In this document: positions 33,140-45,700 of the stretch, piece after piece
Numbering within the stretch: the first letter of the stretch is position 1
How the letters are laid out: the number at the start of each line of letters is the position of its first letter
From: Cyrtodaria siliqua
Taxonomy: Eukaryota; Mollusca; Bivalvia; Adapedonta; Hiatellidae
NCBI GenBank assembly: GCA_037043455.1
Contig: JAWPHD010000231.1
Location: 248,001 to 312,000, forward strand
Length of the DNA: 64,000 nucleotides
Direction of reading: 5' to 3'
Position numbers and translations under genes: made by a program
The notes under the pieces: model-generated
Databases searched by the model: none
Seen by the model: the letters and a program-made list of their open reading frames with translations, nothing else
What the model was told of the DNA's origin: nothing

Positions 33140-33735
33140 AACAAACTTCTTTCATACTATCTTTGTTAAACTTGTTAAAAGGTTTATTAAAATGGTTATG
33201 ACCCTATCATTTTGAAACGCACTGCATGGTGGACCCAGTTACAGTTCACCACTATGCTTTCCCCTTTACTTGTGCGATGGCCGGACAGGCTGTGGACCCT
33301 ATGAAGACGTATACCTAAAGCCCAAAAGGACGGTGACGTTTGATGTTTGTCTGCAGTCTTGTCTTGTCGTGTCCTCAATAGTTTATTCTCTTGTTGCTCT
33401 GGCTTCTGAAAAGTCATTGAGTACCTTCATTGTGGCTAACTAGGCTATTGTTTTTTTGTATTTATATATATACACGAGCATCTTTGTGTTTTACTTATAT
33501 TGCCTATTAATGCTGCCTTGTTGGTTAGAGAATAGTTCATGGCGGGGATTTCCTTATTTGCATTGTCTCGTTGTATTGGGTTGACGGTAGGGTAAGTGCA
33601 CCCTAGAACATGGTTTAAACCCCCAGCGACCTTTTTTGCCACTGACCGTTCCAAGGGGGTAGCCTTATTGCCAACCATTTAGTGTTTGTGATGTCTTATT
33701 TTTCTTTTGTTGTTCTTTGTTTCTGTGTGTTTTGT
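33140..33735 (+). mobile_element. family P retroelement, C-terminal and 3' region
   Basis: Begins with a broken form of the coding end (ggttatgaccctatcatttt; acagttcaccactatgcttt). It continues through ccggacaggctgtggaccct, gtcttgtcgtgtcctcaata, cattgagtaccttcattgtg, tgctgccttgttggttagag, catggcggggatttccttat and ccgttccaagggggtagcct. It stops just before the next copy starts, so the two lie nearly head to tail. Confidence 0.8.
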
Positions 33736-33964
33736 ATATGCGACATATATGCGACAAGGACTATCACAACCTGACTTCTATGGTGATGTGATTTATAAAC
33801 TTCGTAAGATTCTAGGTCATGATCACTTTCATACTATCTTTGTTAAACTTGTTAAAAAGTTTATCAAAAGAGGTTATGACCCTATCATTTTGCAACGTAC
33901 TGCATGCTTGGTGGTGGACCCTTTTACAGTTCGCCACTATGCTTTCCTCTTTATTGTACGATGA
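33707..33964 (+). CDS. family P retroelement, C-terminal coding end (partial)
   Basis: A frame of 85 codons whose residues 16-82 read MRQGLSQPDFYGDVIYKLRK, ILGHDHFHTIFVKLVKKFIK, RGYDPIILQRTACLVVDPFT and VRHYAFLF. This is the conserved tail of the same reverse transcriptase family as 31370-31650 (a Q.GI..PEFYGD..Y..RK segment, then a G(Y/F)....(R/M)..AC.VV.P.TV...AFLF segment). The first ~15 residues are hydrophobic and probably not part of the element. No catalytic domain is included: the copy is 5' truncated. It is the best preserved coding piece of the family in the window. Confidence 0.7.
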   Translation: MLFFVSVCFVYATYMRQGLSQPDFYGDVIYKLRKILGHDHFHTIFVKLVKKFIKRGYDPIILQRTACLVVDPFTVRHYAFLFIVR

Positions 33965-34575
33965 CCGGACAGGCTGTGGACCCTATGATGACGCCTACCT
34001 AAAGCCATTTGGGACGGTGGCGTTTGATGTTTGTCCATGATCTTTCTTGTCGTGCCCTTAATGGTTTTTTCTCTTACTGCTCTGGCTTCTGCAAAGTCAT
34101 TGAGTACCTTCATTGTGGCTTTCTAGGCTATTGTTTTTTTGTATTATATTTACACGAGCATATTTGTGTTTTACTTATATTGCCTGTTGATGCTGCCTTG
34201 TTGGTTAGAGATTAGATCATGGCGGGGATTTCTTTATTTACACTGTCCTGTTTTAATGGGATGACAGTAGGGTAAGTGTGAGGTTTGGTGCACCCTAGAA
34301 CCGGTTTAAACTCCAGTTGCCTACTTTGCCACTGATCGTTCCAAGGCGGTAGCCCTATTGTCAACCCTTTTTGTGTTTGTGATGTCGTTTGCATTTATTA
34401 TTGCTTTTGCCTTCTTGTTTGTCTGTTTGCGTGTTTGTTTCTGTGTTTTGTGGTTTACTGTCCTCCTTGAATGCTACTTTCCCTGTCCGATCTTTTTATA
34501 TTTCTTGTGGTTGACTGTCGTCATTGAATGCTACTTTTCCTGTTCGATTTTTTTATATCTATATTTATGTGGGAT
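33745..34575 (+). mobile_element. family P retroelement, longest 3' copy, with duplicated terminus
   Basis: Contains the coding tail (33753-33964), then the full 3' region with the landmarks listed for the copy at 33140, ending at the ttgaatgctactttccctgt block. The last 57 bp are present twice in tandem (34450-34506 and 34507-34563), each with gaatgctacttt, cctgtccga or cctgttcga, then ttttatat. Later frames (34009-34215, 34358-34591) are translations of the 3' region and not conserved. Confidence 0.85.
34450..34563 (+). repeat. 57-bp tandem duplication of a family P 3' terminus
   Basis: Two units start with gtggttt-actg or gtggttgactg at 34450 and 34507. They share ttgaatgctact, a cctgt-cga core and ttttatat, with about ten differences. 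Confidence 0.85.
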
Positions 34576-34751
34576 CTATAATCTTCCGTAATTACATAAT
34601 CACACTAAATCAGATCGTAAGTACGCCTTGATACCCTCCGTCGTATAACGTGTGTGTTTAATGAGAATTATCGGTAATTACACACGCAGGTGGGAAGGAA
34701 TCGGATTGTTTTAATAATGCAATTGGAAGAAAATTATATGTGTACATAAGT

Positions 34752-34965
34752 GTAGTTGTGTAGTGGTTAGAGTGTATGACCTTCAATCAGGAGGTCGTGG
34801 GTTCCAAGGCGGTAGCCCTATTGTCAACCCTTTATGTGTTTGTGACGTCGTATACCTTTATTTCTTATTAACATTGCCATTCATGTTTGTCGTTTTCCGT
34901 GTTTTGTTTGGTTTACTGTGTTCTGGGAAAGCTGCATTTCCTGTTCGACTTTTATACTTATTTCG
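34752..34965 (+). mobile_element. SINE-like chimera: tRNA-like head joined to family P tail
   Basis: 34752-34806 resembles a tRNA: A box TGTGTAGTGG (34757-34766), anticodon-arm-like gaccttcaatcaggaggtc, B box-like GGGTTCCAA (34799-34807). At the B box the sequence passes without a gap into family P 3' sequence (gttccaaggcggtagcccta...), ending gctgcatttcctgttcgact. GTTCCAAGG occurs at the same point in ordinary family P copies (for example 34338-34346), so the join sits in a 9-base stretch common to both parts. The result has a pol III-like promoter and a retroelement 3' end, the architecture of a SINE. No target duplication is seen. Confidence 0.7.
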
Positions 34966-34969
34966 AGTC

Positions 34970-36117
34970 CCCTGGCAGCGTCATACCAAAGCCTTTAACA
35001 TGGTAGTAGTTACGTGTACCCCTTGCTTGACGATCATTTACATAATGGGTAGTACTACGTCTGGTTGTCCCATTGTCAGAAAAAAGTATCCGCGTGGGGT
35101 ATCATGTACTACGAAGTGGCCTTCCAGTGTGGCAGTATCTGCTTCGAGTAGACTGTAGATAGATGCATAACACTACATCATTCCCACTAAGGTCCACTCT
35201 CAATGAAGAGTCATCGAGTGATTCTTCTCGGGGATCAAATGGTAGAGGGGCTATATTCCATAGAATTACACACACACACAAACTCATTATACTTGTCTAA
35301 TAATACACAAATATGTAACAGTACAAAAAAATATCCAAACAATTAGATGACCTTTCGTGTACTTTAGAGTGTACTTTAACACTATCAGTTATGGACAGGA
35401 TCTCTATAAACATTTTGCTTTCGTTCCAATCCATTTATTGTTGTATGTAACATTTGTATAGAATGTTATCTTTGAAATAAAATATGTTTAAATCAACAGT
35501 ATCTTTTGACAAAATTGAAATTAATCGAACTACGTTGGCTTCGCGTAAACACGCTTCATTTGTATTGAAAAGACGACTGGAAACATAATACAAGGATACT
35601 TTTATATAATACCTCCCGTCTAGCTGAATGACAATTTTCACAAGTGTACCTTAGTTCGCCGAACAATAATTATCAAAAGTGTACCTTGGTAAGCAAAAAC
35701 GTTTGAATCTTAAATTTAAAATGGTTTATTCTAAAATACCAAAACGTCTTTCTACCCACCTTGTTGCACAGTGTCTTTTACATATGTGTAACATATGTGT
35801 ACTATATCATGTTTTCAAACCATTTTAATAACTCATATTTATGTTAACTTTGTGCTTTTGATGAGACGTGATCGCGGATCCGAATTTGTTCATGGCAAAT
35901 ATTTTACAACTGTCTGTAATGAGTATGTATTAATACATGACGACGAAGTAAAAGATGGGCGGGCTGGAAGAATGCTTATATACGCATACGTTTTAGACTC
36001 CTAGAGAAGACATAATGTTATAAAGATTATATGCATATTAGAATATAATATAATAAACTTGTATTCAACAAGTGTACAATAAAGAATAATTATGGTGAAC
36101 TTGATGCCAACAAGCCT
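34970..36117. other. no gene supported
   Basis: The 131-codon frame 34763-35158 spans the chimera and unrelated sequence and is not a gene. A short AC repeat (acacacacacac, about 35270) is present. Elsewhere AT-rich and unassigned. Confidence 0.45.
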
Positions 36118-36232
36118 TGAGATGTATTGCACCTTATAGTACCTCTCATGAACATAATAATCAAGACGTGTCTGCTACATTTCTCTCTTCCGTGTGTGTT
36201 TGTTGCTTCCATTAGATACCCGTTATTAATAT
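36118..36232 (+). repeat. dispersed repeat B, diverged copy 3
   Basis: Contains tacctctcatgaacataata, caagacgtgtctgct, ctctcttccgtgtgtgtttg and ttgcttcc in the family order, with more substitutions than copies 1 and 2. Confidence 0.6.
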
Positions 36233-36234
36233 TA

Positions 36235-36760
36235 TTAGAAATTAATATCGCCAGCCAGCATGTTTTATCTCATTCAAAGTCATCTCCAATATTTAGCCAC
36301 ACCTTACCAACCGAATATGTCAAATGGCAAATATAAAGGTAATTTTAACTTTATTAAGAATACAAAGAATGTTTATTGGTATAAAAAGAGACAAAACAAA
36401 CATTCATAGCAGCACTCTCCGTTTTATGCGGATCATTTGTTCTTGTATTGTTAACCGAGCTTATTTGTAAGACAGTGAACAATACATAAATGAACACATT
36501 GTTTTGCAACTCGACTATCTGGTCCGGAAACATCTCATCTGAACACGTATGCTTTCTCCATGTGGATATTTAAGTTTCTGATTAGAAGAACGCTTAAGTT
36601 CTGCACATTCCTTTTAACGTCTTAATGTTAGTGTCGCTGATCTGATTCATATGATATTGACTGATGTCAATTGAAGATCATTGTAATGATTTGACCTAGA
36701 GATTAAATCTTTTAGTGATATTGACATTATACTGTCAAGGTAATATTAAGATATTGCAAA
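36235..36760. other. no gene supported; left flank of the satellite
   Basis: AT-rich and unassigned. No sign of a gene. Confidence 0.45.
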
Positions 36761-39700
36761 AATAAAAGTAGATACAAATGTCAAGTAGGAAATGTAGAAC
36801 TAAAAGTAGATACCAATGTCGAGTAGAGGAAATGTAGAACAAGAAGTAGATACACATGTCGGGTAGGAAATGTAGAACTAATAGTAGATACAAATGTCGA
36901 GTAGGACATGTAGAACTAAAAGTAGATACAAATGTCGAGTAGGAAATGTAGAACTAAAAATAGATACAAATGTAGAGTAGGGAATGTAGAACTAAAAGTA
37001 GATACAAATGTCGAGTAGGACATATAGAACTAAAAGTAGATAAAATGTCGAGTAGGAAATGTAGAGCCAAAAGTAGACACAAATGTCGAGTAGGTAATGT
37101 AGAACTAAAAGTAGATACAAATGTCGAGTAGGAAATGTAGAACTAAAGTAGACACAAATGTCGAGTAGGAAATGTAGAACTAAAAGTAGATACCAATGTC
37201 GAGTAGGAAATGTAGAACTAAAAGTAGATACAAATATCGAGTAGGAGATGTAGAATTAAAAATAGATACAAATGTAGTGTGGGAAATGTGCAACTAAAAG
37301 TAGACACAAATGTCGAGTAGGAAATGTAGAACTAAAAGTAGATACCAATGTCGAGTAGGAAATGTAGAACAAAAAACAGATACACTTGTCGAGTAGGAAA
37401 TGTAGAAATTAAAGTAGATATAAATCTGGAGTAGGAAATGTAGAACTAAAAACAGACACAAATGACGAGTAAAAAATGTAGAACTAAAGTAGATACAAAT
37501 GTCGAGTAGGAAATGTAGAACTAAAAACAGACACAAATAACGAGTAAAAAATGTAGAACTAAAAGCAGATACAAATGTCGAGTAGGAAATGTAGAACTAA
37601 AAGTTGACACAAATTTAGTGTAGAAAATGTAGAACTAAAAGTAGAAACAATTGTCGAGTAGGAAACGTAGAACTAAAAAGTAGATAGAAATGCCGAGTAG
37701 GACATTTAGAACTAAAGTAGATACAAATGTCGGGTAGGAAATGTAGAACTAAAAGTAAACCCAGATGTCGAGTAGGAAATGTAGAACTAAAGTAGATACA
37801 AAACGTCGGGTAGGAAATGTAGAACTAAAAGTAAACTCAGATGTCGAGTAGGAAATGTAGAACTAAAGTAGACACAAATGTCGAGAAGGAAATGTAGAAC
37901 TAAAAGTAGACACAAATGTCGAGAAGGAAATGTAGAACTAAAAGTAGACACAAATGTCGAGTAGGAAATGTAGAACTAAAGTAGATACACACGTCGAGCA
38001 GGAAATGTAGAACTAAAAGTAGACACAAATGTTGAGAAGGAAATGTAGAACTAAAAGTAGACACAAATGTCGAGTAGGAAATGTAGAACTAAAGTAGATA
38101 CACACGTCGAGCAGGAAATGTAGAACTAAAAGTAGATACAAATTTCGAATAAGAAATGTAGCACTAAAAGTTGACACAAAATTCGAGTAGAAAATGTAGA
38201 ACTAAAAGTAGAAACAATTGTCGAATAGGAAACCTAGAACTAAAAAGTAGATGCAAATGCCGAGTAGGACATTTAGAACTAAAGTAGATACAAATGTCGG
38301 GTAGGAACTGCAGAACTAAAAGTAAAGCCAGATGTCGAGTAGGAAATGTAGAACTAAAGTAGACACAAATGTCGAGTAGGAAATGTGGAACTAAAAGTAG
38401 ACACAAATGTCGAGTAGGTAATGTAGAACCAAAGGAGACACAAATGTCGAGTAGGAAATGTAGAACTAAAAGTAGACACAAATGTCGAGTAGGACATGTA
38501 GAGCTAAAGTAGATACAAATGTCGAGTAGGAAATGTAGAACTAAAGTAGACACACATGTCGAGTAGAAAATGTAGAGCCAAAAGTAGACACAAATGTCGA
38601 GTAGATAATATAGAACTAAAAGTAGATACAAATGTCGAGTAGGAAATGTAGAACTAAAAGTAGATACAAATGTCGAGTAGGAAATGTAGAACTAAAAACA
38701 GATACAAATGTCGAGTAGGAAATGTAGAACTAAAAGTAGATACACATGTCGAGTAGGAAATGTAGAACTAAAGTAGATACACACGTCGAGCAGGAAATGT
38801 AGAACTAAAAGTAGATACAAATTTCGAATAAGAAATGTAGAACTAACAGTTGACACAAATGTCGAGTAGGAAATGCAGAACTAAAAGTAGACACAAATGT
38901 CGAGTAGGAAATGTAGAACTAAAGTAGATACAAATGTCGAGTAGGAAATGTAGAATAAGAAGTAGACACAAATGTCGAGTAGGAGATGTAGAACTAAAAG
39001 TTGACACAAATGTCGAGTAGGACATGTAGAGCTAAAGTAGATACAAATGTCGAGTAGAAAATGTAGAGCCAAAAGTAGACACAAATGTCGAGTAGATAAT
39101 ATAGAACTAAAAGTAGATACAAATGTCGAGTAGGAAATGTAGAACTAAAAGTAGATTCAAATGTCGAGTAGGAAATGTAGAACTAAAAACAGATACAAAT
39201 GTCGAGTAGGAAATGTAGAACTAAAAGTAGACACAAATGTCGAGTAGGAAATGTAGAACTAAAGTAGACACAAATGTCGAGTAGAAAATGTAGAGCCAAA
39301 AGTAGACACAAATGTCGAGTAGATAATATAGAACTAAAAGTAGATACAAATGTCGAGTAGGAAATGTAGAACTAAAAGTAGATACAAATGTCGAGTAGGA
39401 GATGTAGAACTAAAAGTAGTCACACATGTCGAGTAGGAAATGTAGAGCTAAAGTAGATACAAATGTCGAATAGGAAATGTAGAACTAAGAATAGACACAA
39501 ATATCGAGTAGGAAATGTAGAACTAAAGTAGACACAAATGTCGAGTAGAAAATGTAGAAATAAAAGTAGACAAAAATGTCAAGTAGGAAATGTAGAACTA
39601 AAAGTAGACACAAATGTCGAGCAGTAAATGTAGAACTAAAAGTAGATACAAATTTCGAGTAAGAAATGTAGAACTAAAAGCTGACACAAATGTCGAGTAG

Positions 39701-42700
39701 GATATGTAGATATAAAAGTAGACACAAATGTCGAGTAGGAAATGTAGAACTAAAGAAGATCCACTTGTCGAGTAGGAAATGTAGAATTAGAAGTAGACAC
39801 AGATGTCGAGTAGGAAATGTAGAACTAAAAGTACACACAGATGTCGAGTAGGAAATGTAGAACTGAAGTAGACACAAATTTCGAGTAGGAAATGTATAAC
39901 CAAACGTAGACAAAAATGTCGAGTAGGAAAGGTAGGACTAAAAGTAGACAAAATGTCGAGTAGGAAATGTAAAACCAAAAGTAGACACACATGTCGAGAT
40001 GAAAATGTAGAACTAAAAGTAGACACAAATGTCGAGTAGGAAATGTAGAACTAAAGTAGATATACATGTCTAGCAGGAAATGTAGAACTAAAAGAAGATT
40101 CAAATTTCGAGTAAGAAATGTAGAACTAAAAGTTGACACAAATGTCGAGTGGGAAATGTAGAAATAAAAGTAGACACAAATGTCGAGTAGGAATTGTTGA
40201 ACTAAAGTAGATACATATGTCGAGTATGAAATGTAGAACTAAAGTAGATACAAATGTCGAGTAGGAAATGTAGAACTAAAAGTAGACACAAATGTCGAGT
40301 AGGAAATGTAGAACTAAAAGTTGACACAAATATCGAGAAGGATATGTAGAGCTAAAGTAGATACAAATGTCGAGTAGGAAATGATGAACTAAAGTAGATA
40401 CAAATGTCGAGAGTAGGAAATGTAGAACTAAAAGTAGACACAGATGTCGAGTAGGAGATGTAGAACTAAAAGTAAACACAAACTATCGAGAAGGATATGT
40501 AGAGCTGAAGTAGATACAAATGTCGAGTAGGAAATGTAGAACTAAAAGTAGACACAAATGTCGAGTAGAAAATGTAGAGCCAAAAGTAGACACAAATGTC
40601 GAGTAGATAATATAGAACTAAACGTAGATACAAATGTCCAGTAGGAAATGTAGAACTAAAAGTAGATACAAATGTCGAGTAGGAAATGTAGAACTAAAAA
40701 CAGATACAAGTGTCGAGTAGGAAATGTAGAACTAAAAGTAGACACAAATGTCGAGTAGGAAATGTAGAACTGAAGTAGACACAAATGTCGAGTAGAAAAT
40801 GTAGAGCCAAAAGTAGACACAAATGTCGATTAGATAATATAGAACTAAAAGTAGATACAAATGTCGAGTAGGAATTGTTGAACTAATGTAGATACATATG
40901 TCGAGTAGGAAATGTAGAACTAAAGTAGATACAAATGTCGAGTAGGAAATGTAGAACTAAAAGTAGACACAAAAGTCGAGTAGGAAATATAGAACTAAAA
41001 GTTGACACAAATATCGAGAAGGATATGTAGAGCTAAAGTAGATACAAATGTCGAGTAGGAAATGAAGAACTAAAGTAGATATACATGTCGAGCAGGAAAT
41101 GTAGAACTAAAAGTAGATACAAATTTCGAGTAAGAAATGTAGAACTAAAAGTTTACACAAATGTCGGGTAGGAAATGTAGAAATAAAACTAGACACAAAT
41201 GTCGAGTAGGAAATGTAGAACTAAAGTAGATACATATGTCGAGTAGGAAATGTAGAATTAGAAGTAGACACAAATGTCGAGTAGGAAATGTAGAACTAAA
41301 AGCAGACACACATGTCGAGTAGGAAATGTAGAACTAAAAGTAGACGCAAATGTCGAGTAGGAAATGTACAACTAAAGTAGATACAAATATAGAGTAGAAA
41401 ATGTAGAACTAAAGGTAGACACAAATATCGAGTAGGAAATGTAGAACTAAAGTAGATAGAAATATAGAGCAGGAAATGTAGAACTAAAAGTAGACTCAAA
41501 TGTCGAGTAGGAAATGTAGAACTAAAAGATGACACAAATGTCGCGTATGACATGTAGAGCTAAAGTAGATACAAATGTCGAGTAGGAAATGTAGAACAAA
41601 AAGTAGATACAAATGTCGAGTAGGAAATGTAGAACAAAAAGTAGATACACTTGTCGAGTAGGAAATGTAGAACTTAAAGTAGATGCAAATGTCGAGTAGG
41701 AAATGTAGAACTAAAAACAGATACAAATGTCGAGTAGAAAATGTAGAACTAAAAGTAGACACAAATGTCAAGTAGGAAATGTAGAACTAAAAGTAGATAC
41801 AAATGTCGAGTAGGAGAAGTAGAACTGAAAACAGATACAAATGTCGAGTAGAAAATGTAAAACTAAAAGTAGACACAAATGTCGAGTAGGAAACGTTGAA
41901 CTAAAAAGCAGATACAAATGCCGAGTAGGAAATATAGAACTAAAGTAGATACAAATGTCGAGGAGGAAATGTAGAACTAAAAGTAAACACAGATGTCGAG
42001 TAGGAAATGTAGAACTAACGTAGATACAAATGTCGAGTAGGAAATGTAGAACTAGAAGTAGACACAAATGTCGAGTAGGAAATGTAGAACTAAAAAGCAG
42101 AAACAAATGCCGAGTAGGAAAAAAAGAACTAAAGTAGATACAAATGTCGAGGAGGAAATGTAGAACTAAAAGTAGACACAAATGTCGAGTAGGAAATGTA
42201 GAACTAAAAGCAGATACAAATGTCGAGTAGAAAATGTAAAACTAAAAGTAGACACAAATGTCGAGTAGGAAACGTTGAACTAAAAGCAGATACAAATGTC
42301 GAGTAGGAAATATAGAACTAAAGTAGATACAAATGTCGAGGAGGAAATGTAGAACTAAAAGTAAACACAGATGTCGAGTAGGAAATGTAGAACTAACGTA
42401 GATACAAATGTCGAGTAGGAAATGTAGAACTAGAAGTAGACACAAATGTCGAGTAGGAAATGTAGAACTTAAAGTATATACAAATGTCGAGTATGAAATG
42501 TAGAACTAAAAGTAGACAAAAATGTCAAGTAGTAAATGTAGAACCAAAAGTAGACACACATGTCGAGTAGGAAATGTAGAACAAAAGTAGATAGAAATAT
42601 AGAGTAGGAAATGTAAAACTAAAAGTAGACACAAATGTCGAGTAGGAAATGTAGAACTAAAGTAGATACAAATGTCGAGTAGGAAAGGTAGGACTAAAAG

Positions 42701-45700
42701 TAGACAAAATGTCGAGTAGGAAATGTAAAACCAAAAGTAGACACACATGTCGACATGAAAATGTAGAACTAAAAGTAGACACAAATGTCGAGTAGGAAAT
42801 GTAGAACTAAAGTAGACACAAATTTCGAGTAGGAAATGTAGAACCAAAAGTAGACAAAAATGTCGAGTAGGAAATGTAGAACTAAAAGTTGACACAAATG
42901 TCGCGTATGCCATGTAGAGCTAAAGTAGATACAAATGTCGAGTAGGAAATGTAGAACTAAAAGTAGACACAAATGTCGAGTATGAAATGTAGAACAAAAA
43001 GTAGATACAAATGTCGAGTAGGAAATGTAGAACAAAAAGTAGATACACTTGTCGAGTAGGAAATGTAGAACTTAAAGTAGATGCAAATGTCGAGTAGGAA
43101 ATGTAGAACTAAAAACAGATACAAATATCGAGTAGAAAATGTAGAACTAAAAGTAGACACAAATGTCGAGTAGGAAACGTTGAACTAAAAAGCAGATACA
43201 AATGCCGAGTAGGAAATATAGAACTAAAGTAGATACAAATGTCGAGGAGGAAATGTAGAACTAAAAGTAAACACAGATGTCGAGTAGGAAATGTAGAACT
43301 AACGTAGATACAAATGTCGAGTAGGAAATGTAGAACTAGAAGTAGACACAAATGTCGAGTAGGAAATGTAGAACTAAAAAGCAGAAACAAATGCCGAGTA
43401 GGAAATATAGAACTAAAGTAGATACAAATGTCGAGGAGGAAATGTAGAACTAAAAGTAGACACAAATGTCGAGTAGGAAATGTAGAACTAAAAGCAGATA
43501 CAAATTTCGAGTAGAAAATGTAAAAATAAAAGTAGACACAAATGTCGAGTAGGAAACGTTGAACTAAAAAGCAGATACAAATGCCGAGTAGGAAATATAG
43601 AACTAAAGTAGATACAAATGTCGAGGAGGAAATGTAGAACTAAAAGTAAACACAGATGTCGAGTAGGAAATGTAGAACTAACGTAGATACAAATGTCGAG
43701 TAGGAAATGTAAAACTAGAAGTAGACACAAATGTCGAGTAGGAAATGTAGAACTAAAAGTATATACAAATGTCGAGTATGAAATGTAGAACTAAAAGTAG
43801 ACAAAAATGTCTAGTAGTAAATGTAGAACCAAAAGTAGACACACATGTCGAGTAGGAAATGTAGAACTAAAGTAGATAGAAATATAGAGTAGGAAATGTA
43901 GAACTAAAAGTAGACACAAAAGTCGAGTAGGAAATATAGAACTAAAAGTTGACACAAATATCGAGAAGGATATGTAGAGCTAAAGTAGATACAAATGTCG
44001 AGTAGGAAATGATGAACTAAAGTAGATACAAATGTCGAGAGTAGGAAATGTAGAACTAAAAGTAGACACAGATGTCGAGTAGGAAATGTAGAACTAAAGT
44101 AGATACAAATGTCGTGTAGGAAATGTAGAACTAAAAGTAGACACAAAAGTCGAGTAGGAAATATAGAACTAAAAGTTGACACAAATATCGAGAAGGATAT
44201 GTAGAGCTAAAGTAGATACAAATGTCGAGTAGGAAATGATGAACTAAAGTAGATACAAATGTCGAGAGTAGGAAATGTAGAACTAAAAGTAGACACAGAT
44301 GTCGAGTAGGAGATGTAGAACTAAAAGTAAACACAAACTATCGAGAAGGATATGTAAAGCTGAAGTAGATACAAATGTCGAGTAGGAAATGTAGAACTAA
44401 AAGTAGACACAAATGTCGAGTAGGAAATGTAGAACTAAAAGTAGACACAAATGTCGAGTAGGAAATGTAGAACTAAAGTAGATACAAATGTCGAGTAGAA
44501 AATGTAGAACTAAAGGTAGACACAAATATCGAGTAGGAAATGTAGAACTAAAGTAGATAGAAATATAGAGTAGGAAATGTAGAACTAAAAGTAGACACAA
44601 ATGTCGAGTAGGAAATGTAGAACTAAAGTAGATATACATGTCGAGCAGGAAATGTAGAACTAAAAGAAGATACAAATTTCGAGTAAGAAATGTAGAACTT
44701 AAAGTTGACACAAATGTCGAGTGGGAAATGCAGAAATAAAAGTAGACACAAATGTCGAGTAGGAAATGTTGAACTAAAGTAGATACATATGTCGAGTAGG
44801 AAATGTAGAACTAAAAGTTGACACAAATATCGAGAAGGATATGTAGAGCTAAAGTAGATACAAATGTCGAGTAGGAAATGTTGAACTAAAGTAGATACAA
44901 ATGTCGAGTAGGAAATGTAGAACTAAAAGTAGACACAGATGTCGAGTAGGAGATGTAGAACTAAAAGTTGACACAAACTATCGAGAAGGATATGTAGAGC
45001 TGAAGTAGATACAAATGTCGAGTAGGAAATGTAGAACTAAAAGTAGACACAAATGTCGAGTAGGAAATGTAGAACTAAAGTAGTTACAAATGTCGAGTAG
45101 GAAAGGTAGGACTAAAAACAGACAAAATGTCGAGTAGGAAATGTAAATCCAAAAGTAGACACACATGTCGAGATGAAAATGTAGAACTAAAAGTAGACAC
45201 AAATGTCGAGTAGGAAATGTAGAACTAAAGTAGATATACATGTCGAGCAGGAAATGTAGAACTAAAAGTAGATACAAATTTCGAGTAAGAAATGTAGAAC
45301 TAAAAGTTGACACAAATGTCGGGTAGGAAATGTAGAAATAAAACTAGACACAAATGTCGAGTAGGAAATGTTGAACTAAAGTAGATACATATGTCGAGTA
45401 GGAAATGTAGAATTAGAAGTAGACACAAATGTCGAGTAGGAAATGTAGAACTAAAAGTAGACAAAATGTCAAGTAGGAAATGTAAAACCAAAAGCAGACA
45501 CACATGTCGAGTAGGAAATGTAGAACTAAAAGTAGACAAAAATGTCGAGTAGGAAATGTACAACTAAAGTAGATACAAATATAGAGTAGAAAATGTAGAA
45601 CTTAAAGTAGACACAAATGTCGAGTAGGAAATGTAGAACTAAAAGATGACACAAATGTCGCGTATGACATGTAGAGCTAAAGTAGATACAAATGTCGAGT

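Noticed and set aside
34009..34591. Forward frames in the family P 3' region as a second protein
   Set aside because: The frame is not kept between copies; only the nucleotide sequence is conserved after the AFLF coding end.
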